From Auriscalpium vulgare (taxonomy: Eukaryota; Basidiomycota; Agaricomycetes; Russulales; Auriscalpiaceae), in assembly GCA_019915015.1 (NCBI GenBank), contig JAHBBC010000009.1:310001-374000 (forward strand): DNA of 64,000 bases, read 5' to 3'. Made by a program: the position numbers and the translations under genes. Shown here one piece after another: positions 1 to 11,243 of this stretch (position 1 is its first letter; the number at the start of each line of letters is the position of its first letter). The notes beneath the pieces are model-generated. The model did not search any database, had not been told where the DNA came from, and saw only the letters and a program-made list of their open reading frames with translations.

Positions 1-2856
1 CTCGTCCGCAGCATCGTCGGGGTTGTGGCTTCGTGATGGCTCGGTACGGGACCGCTCGCGTTCGCGCTCCAGGGATGCAATGGTGCGCCGCAGCTCTGAG
101 ATCATAGCCTCATCGGCTCGAATTTTCTGCTCGGCAGCATCGATAGCCTCCTCCAGTTGGTGCGCTAGCTCAGCGTTGCGGTTGGCCTCGGCTTGAATGT
201 GTTCGAAGTCTTGATCCGTTTGCTCTTCGTCCGCCGCAGCGGTGGCCAGCTGCTCGCGCAACAACTCCAAATCGGCCTCCAGCGCGTCAATGTGCTCGCC
301 TGCAGCGTGGGCATCCGTCTCGAGTTCCGCGATGTATGTTTTTGCACCTTCAAGCTCTTCCTCGGCCTGCCCGAGCACCTGCTCCCTTGTGATTAGATCC
401 TGTTCCATTGCGTCAAGCCGTGCGTTGCGTGCTTCCAGATCCTGTGCAAGCTTCTGAGAGTGCTCCTGCTCGGCGCGAACATCCCTCTCCGAATTTGCGA
501 TGTGCTCCTCCGCCTGGCCTAGCTCGTGCTCCAGGTCTTCGATGTGTGTCTGCGCAGTGCGCAGCTCCGCCATCGTTTTCCCGAGCTTCTCGTTCGCCGC
601 GCGCAGCTCGCCACCAAGCTCGCGCCCGCTTTCCAGCACTTTCTCTGCCTTCTCCGCCCGGGCTTCGGCGAACTGCTTCTCTTGCTCGAGCTCCTCGACG
701 GCGCGCTCGAGTTCCTTCAGACGCGAGTCAGTCTGTTCTGCGTCCTGGGCCCTCTGTTCGGCTTTGGCTAGCTTGGCTTCGAGGTCGTGGATGATGCCCT
801 CGACGCCTTGCTCGACCTCGCCCATCTTCTCTCGCCAGCGCTCCTTGTCCCGCGAACGCGCAGCACGCTCCTCCTGCAGCTCACCCGCAGCGTCCTCCTT
901 CTCCCTGATGCACCTCTCGAGCTCTCCCTTCACCGCTTCCAGCTCCTCCTCCATCTCGGCCTTCTCTTCCATCCACCCCTCGCCGCCCGCATCCTCCGCG
1001 ACGTTGCCCAGCGTCAGCCCAATGTCGCTGACCCTACGCCCGCCGCTCCCGCGCCTGCCCGCACCCCTCGCTAAGGCCTGCAGTTCCTCTAGCTCATCCC
1101 TCAGCGTTGCGTTCTCCTCTGCGAGGCCGTAGTTCTCTTCGCGCAGCAGTCCGACCGCCCCTGCAAGCGTTTCGCTCTCTTCTTGTAGGCGGCGGTTGAG
1201 GCCGTGCAGGTACGTGTTCAGCTTGCCCGCGTTGAAGCGGCCCACGCCATGCCCGCCTGCGCCGAGTCCTATCACGGGATCAAATGAGGCATTCGCTCGC
1301 GCGTGCACCGGCGCAGTCAGATCGTGCGAGGACGCGGTCGAGACGAAGGAAGCGCGCTCGTGGGGCGACGCCTCGGACTCAGACTCGGACGCGGCGGGCC
1401 AGGCGTTTGCGAGCGGGTGCGAGAGCCGGCCGGCGGCGCGCGCACGAGGGCGGGGGCCGGGCGTGATGCCGGCAAAGGCGGCCTGGAGGCGCAGAGGGCG
1501 TGCGGTCTCGGGCTCTTCGCTGTTACGCGCGCTGATTGGGGTCTCTACCAGCATGGGCGCACCATTGCTCTTGCCGCTGCTGCCTCCTGAACTCGGCGTC
1601 TCCATGGGGATTGTCCGGAGAGGATGTGGCGTTGGGTTTGCTAGGCGTGGACGGGCTGTTGAGTTGATAACGTCCATGAGGAAGGACCGCCGGCGGGCGG
1701 AGGGAGTCGTTGGGTCATCGACATGTAGGGCGGGCGTTGATGGTAGGAAACGCGCACGGGGGCGCGGAAGGAAGGCAGGAGTAGGTGTGAATGCAACAGA
1801 CGCCGCGGGAGACGAAAGGGCTGTTAGCGGAGCAGATGGCGAACGAGCAGACAAAGGGTTTGACCGCGGAGTGGGTGCCTCTTCTGATGAAAAGGTTGGC
1901 TCGCGTTCAGACTGCGCACTTTCAGCGTCGCCGACTTCTTCTTCTGCTCCCTCATCCTGCTGGGCAGAGTAGGCGCCGTTCCGCTGAAGGTCGTCCGGCG
2001 ACTGAGGTCCTCCCTCTTCTGAATTAAGCGGCGCAGGAGACGCGTTGTTTGAGGGCGGGAGAGGAACAGACAATGCAGCCATGGGCGATCGCATATGTCC
2101 AAATGAGCGATTGCTGTGTGGCGTTGTGTTCGACTCGGACGAAGAGGGGGACGGGGTGGTACGCGTAAGCGACGGGGTACGCATACGGGGGATGGGCCGG
2201 CGGACGTTGACGTTGCGCATCTTGTCAAAAGGTGATGCCTGTAGGCATGTGCATGAGCAGCGGGTACACGTATAGCAAAGATGGCGCACCTTGGGCTCAG
2301 ACTTCAGACTGACCGAGTAGTCATAACTCCTTTCTTTCTTGCTCGCCTCAAACTCTGGCGAACCCGCTCTGCTGATCGACCTCAGCGCATCTGCCAGCGA
2401 CAGATCCTCCTCCTCCTGCACGACCACGCTCACGTCCATGTTCGCCCCTGCAAAACCATGCGGTGCACCCGGAAGCGATGGGATAGCGCTGATGTCGTCG
2501 AAGCTGAAGCTGTCTTGTTGATCCGCCGTTGAAGGCGTCGATCTCTTGAGTGATGCTGAAGACGAGAATGCCGATGATCTGCTGGCTCGACTAGCGAGTG
2601 ACTGCGCAAATCGTGCAGTGCTGGATGCACTTGATGGTGGGAGCGCGGGCGTTGTGGTGTGATGCGACAGTGCAACAGGAGTTGAATGGAGAGGAATTGA
2701 GATATTGGCGTCGTCGTGGCTCTCGTCAGTTGTTGTCGACTCTTGAATTTCCGCGGAGTCGTCGAAGGCAGGAAGTGACGGAAGAGATGGCATATCGTGA
2801 TTTTCTTCTTCCTGTATGCGCCGCCATATTCGTGAGGGTGTCTCAAGCATTGCCAT
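1..2856 (-). CDS. Long coiled-coil protein, 3' end outside window
   Basis: A single open frame of 952 codons runs leftward from the ATG at 2856 and leaves the window at base 1 without a stop; I checked every codon. The N-terminal half is Ser/Pro-rich and probably disordered. It includes a small Cys cluster near residues 195-205 (C-x2-C-x2-C-x-C-x-C). From about residue 545 to the window edge it is a near-continuous coiled coil rich in Glu, Ala, Leu and Arg in heptads, ending in Glu/Arg-rich segments. Length and layout suit a spindle-pole, cytoskeletal or Golgi scaffold, but no defining domain was recognised, so function is not assigned. GTAAGT (2935-2930) and an ATAG acceptor at 2881-2878 suggest a 58-nt intron in the 5' UTR. 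Every plus-strand frame across this stretch is a shadow. Confidence 0.85.
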   Translation of the reverse strand, partial: MAMLETPSRIWRRIQEEENHDMPSLPSLPAFDDSAEIQESTTTDESHDDANISIPLHSTPVALSHHTTTPALPPSSASSTARFAQSLASRASRSSAFSSSASLKRSTPSTADQQDSFSFDDISAIPSLPGAPHGFAGANMDVSVVVQEEEDLSLADALRSISRAGSPEFEASKKERSYDYSVSLKSEPKVRHLCYTCTRCSCTCLQASPFDKMRNVNVRRPIPRMRTPSLTRTTPSPSSSESNTTPHSNRSFGHMRSPMAALSVPLPPSNNASPAPLNSEEGGPQSPDDLQRNGAYSAQQDEGAEEEVGDAESAQSEREPTFSSEEAPTPRSNPLSARSPSAPLTALSSPAASVAFTPTPAFLPRPRARFLPSTPALHVDDPTTPSARRRSFLMDVINSTARPRLANPTPHPLRTIPMETPSSGGSSGKSNGAPMLVETPISARNSEEPETARPLRLQAAFAGITPGPRPRARAAGRLSHPLANAWPAASESESEASPHERASFVSTASSHDLTAPVHARANASFDPVIGLGAGGHGVGRFNAGKLNTYLHGLNRRLQEESETLAGAVGLLREENYGLAEENATLRDELEELQALARGAGRRGSGGRRVSDIGLTLGNVAEDAGGEGWMEEKAEMEEELEAVKGELERCIREKEDAAGELQEERAARSRDKERWREKMGEVEQGVEGIIHDLEAKLAKAEQRAQDAEQTDSRLKELERAVEELEQEKQFAEARAEKAEKVLESGRELGGELRAANEKLGKTMAELRTAQTHIEDLEHELGQAEEHIANSERDVRAEQEHSQKLAQDLEARNARLDAMEQDLITREQVLGQAEEELEGAKTYIAELETDAHAAGEHIDALEADLELLREQLATAAADEEQTDQDFEHIQAEANRNAELAHQLEEAIDAAEQKIRADEAMISELRRTIASLERERERSRTEPSRSHNPDDAADE

Positions 2857-3493
2857 GGTGTCGCGTTCCTTCAGACCTATGCAGTAGCGCGAACCTCAGT
2901 TCATCTCAACGAAGAATATCACTTCGCGACTTACCTGGGGCAATTCGGGTGTAATCAAAGCGGCAGAGATCGAGCGCAATCGACGACGACGACAAGGCAA
3001 GAGTCAAGCAAGTCAAGAGTCGAGAGGATGGCCGCAGAAGCTAGAGGCTACAGAGCGTTACCGGAATCAACCTCCCCGTGTCACATGATCGCGACGATGT
3101 GGCTTCGGCCGGTGGCCCGGGGCCGGGCCGCTGAATATCTTTGGCCTTTTGGTCATCACCCTTTCCACCTTTCGCGTTCAGTGTCACCACGTTGAACTTT
3201 TCCACAACTCACAAAGCCTCCTTGACTAGATATGCAGGCTTATAAACTAAAATCCATGATCTCCTTCTCTCCAGGTTGTAAGCCACAGTTTCTCGAGCCT
3301 CCAGGTACGTCGTCGAAAGTGTCGTTCAGTATATCACTTGCTGAGGCCTCTTCGACATCCTACAGTGAGGCACTCGCTGACCGGCAGGTAGCTCATGATT
3401 TTGCACTCGACAATGCCCTTCTCTCATCCTGTCGTATCGTGCGTTCCCTCCATCCATGATCCGAGCACACCTCTTACATGACTCTTGATCTAG

Positions 3494-5333
3494 CAACATC
3501 GGCCTAGAACACCTTTGGAGGGGCATATGCTCCTCATCTTCGCAAGTCTATGCCGCTGGCGTCAATTCTGGTGGTCTTTTCGAAGAGCACCAAACCCGGC
3601 GCGCAGTCTTACTACATGTAGTATCCGGCAGCCCGATCTCGCGGCTCCCCACAGAGCTTATCGCCTACATATTCATTTTACTATCCAACATCGATCGACC
3701 CTCGTACCCAGCAGCATTTTCTGGAAGTCCGACCTACCCATGCGCTCCGACTCTAGGCTGGATCACAGTTACCCACGTCTGTCGTCTCTGGCGCGAGATT
3801 GCCCTCGACTGCCCATCTCTATGGGCGAACGTAGAGTTTGCGATGGGCTCCAATTGGACGCAGCTCATGTTGGCGCGCGCACGATCCTCGCCCTTGGCAT
3901 TGAACGTATATCGTCCTCAGCAACGCTTGCGCCTGTTCCAAGACAATGAAGTCGACCTTATCGTGCAAAGCCTCGCCCGCGCAAAGGAGTTCCGCTTCTG
4001 TCTTGCCGTCGACGCGGACAGTACCGCGCGGATACTCCGCACTCCCGCACCCGCCTTGGAGACGCTGGAAATTCAATTCGGGACAGATTTGAACGAGTTC
4101 AATAGCTTGCCGGAATGTTTCCTCGGCGGACATACTCCATTTCTTCGGCATTTGCGCTTGCGCACCGTGACGCGGTTCCCGTGGACCTCCCACCTCTTGA
4201 AAAATCTAGTCACCTTGCACGTGGGCTACGTATACAACGACGAGCTGTACCAGGACGACTTTGCCTCCCTTGATGAGGTGCTCGGCGCTCTACGCAACTT
4301 GCGGACATTGGAGAAGTTATCCCTGCATCTCATTCTTCCCGACTCCGATGACGGTGCATCATATCCTGGCGCAGAGCTGCCGAACCTCGTCTCCCTTCGG
4401 CTGATTGCCACGATGGACGTCATCGAGGCATTCTTGCACCATGTTACCTTCCCAGGCACTACCAAGGTGGATCTGCTGGTGGAGCTCGACTCGGATGAAT
4501 TGGACGACGTCGACACAGAGGCTGACGGCATGGAGGTGGACGATCCGGGCGAACACAGGTTTTCCGATGAACGCGACGACTCAGAAACGTTGTTCATATC
4601 CAATCATATCCAGCCCGCGCCAGAAATTACCGCATTCTTCCATACACTCTTATCTACTCTACGCCGCACGCCTACCTCACCTCTACACCGCATTGTGAAG
4701 CTTCTCATCGGCCTCAGCAACCTTAAGAGCCCGCAGGGCCTCGCCGACACACTCTGGGTGCGAGCATGGTCCGCAGGTGAACCCGACCCCGCGCTCTCCA
4801 TCACATTCATCAGACCGAGGAGCTGGGCGTGGATTCATCTCGGTGTTTCTCAGGCAGCGCTTTCCGTGTTCCCTTCGGTGCACCTCCGTGAGCTGCGCGT
4901 CAGCGACTGGACTGTTACCAAGGACGCTTGGCTGGCGTCCTTTGCGAACGTACCTGGTCCAGTGCTACAGAAGATAGAGGTGTGTGGGTCGGCAGCGTGG
5001 GCGCTGTGTCAGGCTCTGGCTGGACCATCTTGGGATCCCGAGGATCAACTCTGCCTCTCGGACGCGCGACACTTGCAGGACGAAGACCGCGACATGCCAG
5101 CAGTGTTTCTCCCTGCGCTCGCGTCGTTGACGTTGTGCTTTCAGGACGATCACACGTTCAAGGCCCATTATGACGACTTGTTCAGAATGCTCGCTGAGCG
5201 GGTCAGGGTGCGACATCCGATCCAGGAGCTCGATGTCAGGACTTGTCTCGTTGAGAGGGCTGCTGTGGAAAAGCTGAGGACAATATTTCCTCGCATGACT
5301 ATCTTGTGGGCCGAAGGAGACCGGGAGTTGTGA
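3494..5333 (+). CDS. F-box domain protein 1 (5' exon unresolved)
   Basis: An F-box-like segment (SPISRLPTELIAYIF) starts near 3640. It is followed by the hallmark LGWITVTHVCRLWREIAL at about 3755-3810 and then by roughly 450 residues of irregular leucine-rich sequence to the TGA at 5331-5333. The open frame begins just after a ctag acceptor at 3493. The ATG at 3843 lies after the F-box and is unlikely to be the start. An upstream exon within about 3232-3433 is probable, but I could not close the phase with any donor. Proteins of this kind are thought to act as substrate receptors of SCF ubiquitin ligases: the F-box contacts Skp1 and the LRR-like tail binds the target. It has an acidic, probably disordered insert around 4490-4600. 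It is the first of six related genes here. Confidence 0.8.
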
Positions 5334-6343
5334 AACGGACGCGAATGTGGTGAGCTGATTGCGTCTGCTGGCTTCGCAAGCGAAGCTGACCAGCGTTTGA
5401 CCATTACGTCGCACTCGAAAGACAATTTTCGAACTACGGAGCGACGTGTGCGGCTTCGGCCCACGGCAGGTATTTTACTAAACGAACGAGATACTAGACC
5501 AAAAATAATGTTTTGTCCTACGATAAAAATGTACCCACAGGACATATTTCACGCCGCAATGAGACCAAGAAGACTGAATATGTGATCCATTGCTTGGAAG
5601 GCTCGCGTCGCGTCGCAGGTGGATCCAGGTGATCCTATGCGTGCCCTGCTCAGCAGCCTTGACAAATTCTGTCACGGAAAACCGTCTGCACCAGTGCACT
5701 AGTGCTGTAAGTTAACTTGCTCGGAGCGTGCGTGTCGGTCACGTGCGGGGTCCCGGTCCGTGCCACCGGCATGCGGACATTGTTGTCTTGCGTCGATATT
5801 TTCCTCCAACCACCACCCAACTAGCATCTCACCAAATGTCTTTAGCGCTCTCTGTGGGAATGGAAATGTAGGACAGCAACATGAAAAGGATTCAATGCAT
5901 CCGTCAATTCACGACACATAATACCGTGTCGGCGGCTTGATGCTCATGACGAGCGCTCGAACGACGAGTCGACCGCGAGTCCGAGTCGGAGTTGCTCTGT
6001 CAGTGCCAGCTTAGCGTCAGCCTCTGACGACCACGACGGGCATACAGCCACCAAAACCCTTTGACGCAGGACGAGGGGACGCGTTGTGACTTCCACACGC
6101 GACTTGAAGGTGATTGCCAGCCCTCCAGCGCCAGACGAACGATCCTAACAGCACGACGCAGAGTTAGGCTCCGGACGACTACTTGTAGCGCCCTTTTGAA
6201 AAAGGAAGCATGGATGGTCAGGAAGTGCGTAGTCTGGCCGACGGGTACGCGACGACGTCTCGCTCCCCAGGTTCTGACTTACCATCTCCCGCAGCGGTCC
6301 TGCCAGTACGACAGAAGCCTGGCTGTCAACTCTTCGTTCGCAA
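5334..6343. other. Intergenic, no gene seen
   Basis: About 1 kb between two F-box genes in the same orientation. Only short frames without domain features are present. It should hold the terminator of the left gene and the promoter and 5' UTR of the right one. No repeat was seen. Confidence 0.5.
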
Positions 6344-8062
6344 TTGTCTCGCATCGATAACAGCTCTCCGGACAGTCTTCCCGCGCTGCGCAATGAAAGG
6401 GCTGCGATTGCATCCGTGCTTCAAATCGTTAATGCCCGTATCAACGAGTCCGCGCCTATTTTGCGCCTTCCACCCAAACTCATTGTCCCCATATTCTCGT
6501 ATTTTGCCAACGGAGCCCTGTCCGAGCGTGTTCCATCGATGGATCTCCTCCCACCGACTGTGCCGTGGGTGCGGTTGACTTGGGTCTGCCAGCGTTGGAG
6601 ACACATTATTCTCACCAGTCCGCCGCTTTGGTGCGACATCGTCTGGCCGCTGTCCCCGCAATGGGCCCGCATGCTCGTGCGGTCTCAACGTCATCCTCTC
6701 TCCATTTCCTATGGACACAAAGCACCCGGAAACGAAGCGCCTGAACACGAAGCACCTGCAAGCTCGCAGGGGTGGGTACCGCCATTCGACACCCTCGAGC
6801 AAGTTCTATCTATGCACATACACTTCGACGCTGCTGGCGATTATTCCCAACTGCTTTCTACACCGGCCCCGATCCTCGAGGTTGCCTTCATGGATATCCC
6901 GGGAGACCTGCCTCGTGAGGCGCTCTTCGCAAACTGTGCACCTCGCCTGCGCAACCTGACCATACGTGGTGCCCGTGTATCCCCGTTGTCTTCCTTCCTT
7001 CCCTTTCTCCCCAACATCGTGTCTATAGACATAGGCTACATTGAAGAGCCGCCCTCTCTGCCGGAGTTCATCGCTGCACTGCAACGGCTCAAGCGAGTCG
7101 AGACGCTCACACTGGCAAAGTGCCTGCACCACTTCTCCTGCGCGCCGGAATCCCCGGCCGCATCACAGGTTGCCCGACTGCCCTCCCTGAACTTGTTGGA
7201 CCTTGACGGCACGGTCTCGGAGTGCGTAGGCTTCCTCCGCCATGTGCAGACACCTGACACCGCATGTCTGCGCATCGGGGCCTCCACGCCTGGAGGAGTA
7301 GATGACTTTGCTGTGTTGTACCCGTTCCTCGCACCCGCGTGCGGGTATGGATCGTACCCATTCCGCGACATGCGGTTCCAATCGTACGGCCCGGGCGACC
7401 TCACGCTCTCCGCGCGCCACAACTTGGATGCCGACCAAGCGCCGTGCGACCGGGAGCTTGTTTTGAATTGGGAAGCTCACGAAGAGACTGCGTTTGGCCT
7501 TGTGTCCGCGCTGTGCGCGGAAGTGCGGGTGTGCCACTCGGTGTCGCTGTCGCTGCTGGTGCCGCTGTGGCTCAATTGGGAGGAGGATAGTATTGAGTGC
7601 CTCAAGGTTGGTTGGGAGGATGATGGTCCTGACTGCCTCAAGGTCCCGCCGGAGGATTGGCTGGGGATGATTGGGGCGGCCACGGAGCTGCGGACGTTGC
7701 ATGCCGATGCACACTCGGGTCCCATGCTGTGCCAGGTCTTGTCTACCAGCATGCTCGAAGATGGGACGTACGGCCGTGAGGCAGAAGGCATTCCGGTGTG
7801 GCCCAAGCTCGAAGTCCTGAAGCTGGTCGAGCTCGACCTATCGTTTTGCTACGGAGAAGACAACTCGTGGGCCGAATCCATCGGGATGCGAGTGGACGAG
7901 GTGCTCTTGCGTGAGCTCGAGCACCGGCATCAGCGTGGTGCCGCGCTCAACACGCTCCACCTCATGAGCTGCCGCAACATCTACCCTGCCTGGCTGGAGA
8001 GTGTGGAAAGAATGGTGGACCGCGTGTTGGTCACGGTCAAGGATCCGGAACGCGACGAGTAG
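6344..8062 (+). CDS. F-box domain protein 2
   Basis: One open frame of 572 codons. Residues 1-35 include the motif LRNERAAIASVLQIVNARIN, a short helix that often precedes the F-box in agaricomycete proteins. The F-box begins at about residue 38 (ILRLPPKLIVPIFSYFA) and includes VPWVRLTWVCQRWRHII near 70-86. The rest is an LRR-like solenoid with irregular leucine spacing, consistent with substrate binding in an SCF E3 ligase. It differs more from the other five F-box proteins here than they do from one another, for example an inserted KAPGNEAPEHEAPAS repeat near residue 125. The start follows from the fit of the N-terminal helix and the lack of an obvious acceptor upstream. It ends at TAG 8060-8062. 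Confidence 0.82.
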   Translation: MSRIDNSSPDSLPALRNERAAIASVLQIVNARINESAPILRLPPKLIVPIFSYFANGALSERVPSMDLLPPTVPWVRLTWVCQRWRHIILTSPPLWCDIVWPLSPQWARMLVRSQRHPLSISYGHKAPGNEAPEHEAPASSQGWVPPFDTLEQVLSMHIHFDAAGDYSQLLSTPAPILEVAFMDIPGDLPREALFANCAPRLRNLTIRGARVSPLSSFLPFLPNIVSIDIGYIEEPPSLPEFIAALQRLKRVETLTLAKCLHHFSCAPESPAASQVARLPSLNLLDLDGTVSECVGFLRHVQTPDTACLRIGASTPGGVDDFAVLYPFLAPACGYGSYPFRDMRFQSYGPGDLTLSARHNLDADQAPCDRELVLNWEAHEETAFGLVSALCAEVRVCHSVSLSLLVPLWLNWEEDSIECLKVGWEDDGPDCLKVPPEDWLGMIGAATELRTLHADAHSGPMLCQVLSTSMLEDGTYGREAEGIPVWPKLEVLKLVELDLSFCYGEDNSWAESIGMRVDEVLLRELEHRHQRGAALNTLHLMSCRNIYPAWLESVERMVDRVLVTVKDPERDE

Positions 8063-8446
8063 TCCGACCGTCGGCTGCTGCTTTATCGTGTATTCTAACA
8101 TCTTTACCTACGCAATCATACAGTAGTCAGGCCTTGCTTCCACCCCATAGTCTCCGTAGCTTGACTATACGGTAAGTATCAAAAGACAGTCATCCTCGTG
8201 GTCGCGCAGACTCCGGCATGCGGGCGCTTGTTGACAGCGGGCCGCAGCTCCGGTTGAAGACTTGCCCGGAGGACAGATTTTCTGGCACTCTTGTCCAGGA
8301 CTATAAACACGTTCATCTTGAAACCACGCACAGTCCGACTGTCAAATCATCTGTCTCTTTCACAATGTGTGTACTTCTCCAGTTGACTGTCGCTGCTGGT
8401 CAGAGTCTCACATCCTCAACGAAGGACACCCACCGCATCTGATTTT
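8063..8446. other. Intergenic spacer
   Basis: About 380 bases between two tandem F-box genes. Nothing beyond presumed 3' and 5' untranslated sequence was seen. Confidence 0.4.
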
Positions 8447-10601
8447 GTGACAGATGCCGCCTCGACGCGTCTTTATCAGCTCGGAGGAGTCCCCTCTCGC
8501 TCGTATACCAGCCCAAGGTCTCTCAGCTTTCGGAGCACCGTCACTGGGCAGGAAATCCTCCAGAGCTCCGTGGCCGTTTTCCATGACGGACGTCACGGTC
8601 GAGGCGAGATTGATGGCAACATGCTTGCCAAGCAAGAAGTCAAAGACCACTGCTTAAAGAACGATGCCATCCAAACAGCAATTGGAAGCCAGAGCACCGA
8701 GTTGGCCCCCGTCTCTCGACTTCCGCCCGAGATCCTCGCGCTCGCATTCATATTCTTGTCGGACACAAATCCCCCCATATTCCCCAAGCACCCTACGCCG
8801 TCCAGGAAGCCGACCATTGGCTGGGTCAATATCACACATGTCTGTCGGCGATGGCGTCAGATTGCGCTGGAGCAGCTGTGTCTTTGGGCGCGCATTGAAC
8901 TTCAGATGGGCAAGACATGGGCACAGGCTTTCTTGAAGCGCGCCGGATCGTCGCCCCTCTCCCTCATTCAAAGTCGCCGGTCCCCGCGCCATGATCTGTT
9001 TCAACCCTGGGTCACGGACTTCTTGAAGATGAACCTTTCGCGCGCCAAGGAGTTGACGTTGTGCCTTGCGAATTCGAAAACATACCCGGCAGGACATGTT
9101 CTTCAGACGCCTGCTCCTATGCTGGACAGTCTAGAAGTTACGGTTGAGGACCACGGCTCTCCGTACGGCGACCTATCCGCCACTTTTCTTGGTGGACATA
9201 CCCCGAGGCTGCAGCACTTGCGCCTCGTCGGATACCGCTTCCCGTGGACCTCGCCCATGCTGAACGTCCTAGTGACTTTGGTTCTGACTTATGATCATCC
9301 ATACCTCATCCGTGCCGCTCATCTAACCCCTCTGGCCACTATCATCAGTGCATTAGGGAACATGCGGCAGCTGGAGCACCTCTCTGTCGAGCTCATTCTC
9401 CCCGTAGAAGATGTCACCCCAGATATCGTCGCTGACCTTCCTCGCCTCGCCTCCATTCGTCTTATCGGATTAATGGCCGCCATCGTTCCGCTCTTGCGCT
9501 GTCTGACCTACCCGCCAGATGCGAAGGTCAGCTTAGGTGTGCAAAGGCGGGCCTGGCACGAAGTCTTTGGCCGCGGAGATGACAATGCTTCCGCCTCATC
9601 CGGCGAGGACGACACCCCATCCTCGTCCTTGCCTTCATCTTCGAAATCCTCATTCTCATTACCCTCCACCTCCACCCCCGACAACGCCGACGATAATGAC
9701 AGCATCGTTGATGACGTGGACGACATCGGCGATGGCGCCCAGCCCGCTGGCGACAGTGATATTCGGATGCTCAAGCTAGCCACGTTTTTCCAAACAGTAC
9801 TCTCCTTGCTTCGCCGCCACAACACCGCGCCTCTCTGGAAGATAACCAAACTGTCCATCAAGCGACGCCCGTGGCCGCATCCGACGCAGGTGCATGCTTG
9901 GTGCACCCCGCGCACCTCGGCCCCCGATCTCTCCCTCGAGTTTCACGAGATCCCGAGCAAGTGAACAAAATACAAGATATCGGAGGCGGCCGTCCGCGCG
10001 CTGGCATCGGAGCACCTACAGGATCTCAGCGTCGATGATCCTGCCTTCGAAACGCGTCAATGGGCCATGCTGGAGCGCGTGCCCATGCTCAAGCTACGCG
10101 CCGTCGAGGCGGTGGGCGACACTGCCGCAGTGCTATTGGCTCTGCTAACGCAGCAGTCTGAGCACGGAAGTGAAGACGGTGGCCGCCAGGCTCCGCCCAT
10201 CTGCTTCCTCCCGGCGCTGCTGTCCTTGACCGTGCGCACCATGTCTTTAAGAAAGCTCTCCTTTCGTCAACGGGAGCTTCCTCAATTGATAGCGCAGCGT
10301 GCTGCTGCCGGAGCCCCTCTTAAAGAGCTTCATATCGACACGACGCCCGATATGCGTGTATCGACGGTGCGGGCTCTGCAGGCGGCATGTCCCGAGATGG
10401 TCATCACAGGCGTTGATGTCCCACATTGGGAGGAACCGGACGACGCAAACGTGGACTGGGACTCGTATTTCGATTCTTCGCAATCGAATGGCTCAGGCTC
10501 GAAGCGTTCGGAGGGAGAAGAAATAGTGAGTGTTTGGCTTATGCTAACACCTGCCTTGCTGACCTTCTCGTCAGGGTTTTTCAGCCAGCGGAGATTACTG
10601 A
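8447..10601 (+). pseudogene. F-box domain protein 3, interrupted by in-frame TGA
   Basis: The frame from 8447 gives an F-box protein with SRLPPEILALAFIFLS, then IGWVNITHVCRRWRQIAL, an LRR-like region, and a Ser/Asp-rich insert (about residues 375-430). It stops at TGA 9962-9964. The same frame continues directly after the stop (TKYKISEAAVRALASEHLQ) and stays homologous to the C-terminal half of the neighbouring paralogs through about 10,525. A 49-nt intron (10,526-10,574, GTGAGT...TCAG) then leads to a short last exon ending at 10,601. No GT-AG intron large enough removes the TGA. The start is ambiguous: an ATG at 8454 in another frame also gives a plausible N-terminus. Either this is a recent nonsense allele, or a truncated protein is made. 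Confidence 0.75.
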
Positions 10602-11243
10602 GAGCTTGCGATCTTTTCCTATATCTTTCCCCGCATAGGATATCCCTTTCTCTCTCGGTTCAAGAGCGCCATAAATCAGACCAAATATGATGTTTTGTCA
10701 CTGCCATGCGGTTCTCTTCGAGTCTCCTAAGCATGGAGTGAAGTTTGAGTCTGGGCCCAGGTATGGCCTAATTGTGCTCGCGCAATTGTACATGATCCAG
10801 TGAAGCTTATAGCTCTTACTAGTAAATACTCTGGCTGCTGTATTAGTGTCACGTGATCTGTTTGGCTAGGGCCGCAGAGGGCCGCTGCGCCGCCTCTGAG
10901 AGTCGGAAGACCATTTGACGCTGTTCAGCGCTGTTCGAACGTTCACTCATCCTCCCTACTACCGGACCCGCAGAGTGAGTGCCCAGAAATGCCTTTGGGC
11001 TCATCTTCATTCCATCAATCCAGATCTGACTCAACACGTCGATACGTTGTGGATGAACGCGACCTGATAATCTCTTGCAACTCGACAACACTTTTCATCC
11101 CAATACGACCGGGTGAAGGCGAAGCCTTTCAGCGATCACTCGACGTTTGCCACAGCTAGCGCAGCGCAGATATCACTGCGATCAGGGTCGCCGAGACAGC
11201 AATCCGCCAGTACGCCGACGAAGAGCTCGCGCTCCGACAGGTC
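10602..11243. other. Spacer with probable 5' exon of the next gene
   Basis: Non-coding for most of its length. Just before 11,244 the frame extends back through codons for ADITAIRVAETAIRQYADEE to about 11,161, where an in-frame TAG or a ctag acceptor occurs. The following F-box gene may therefore have an unresolved upstream exon near 11,050-11,160. Confidence 0.4.

Noticed and set aside
408..1972. Plus-strand frames up to 258 codons
   Set aside because: Antisense shadows of the 952-codon minus-strand coiled-coil gene; Ser/Arg-rich composition typical of the complement of Glu/Leu codons.
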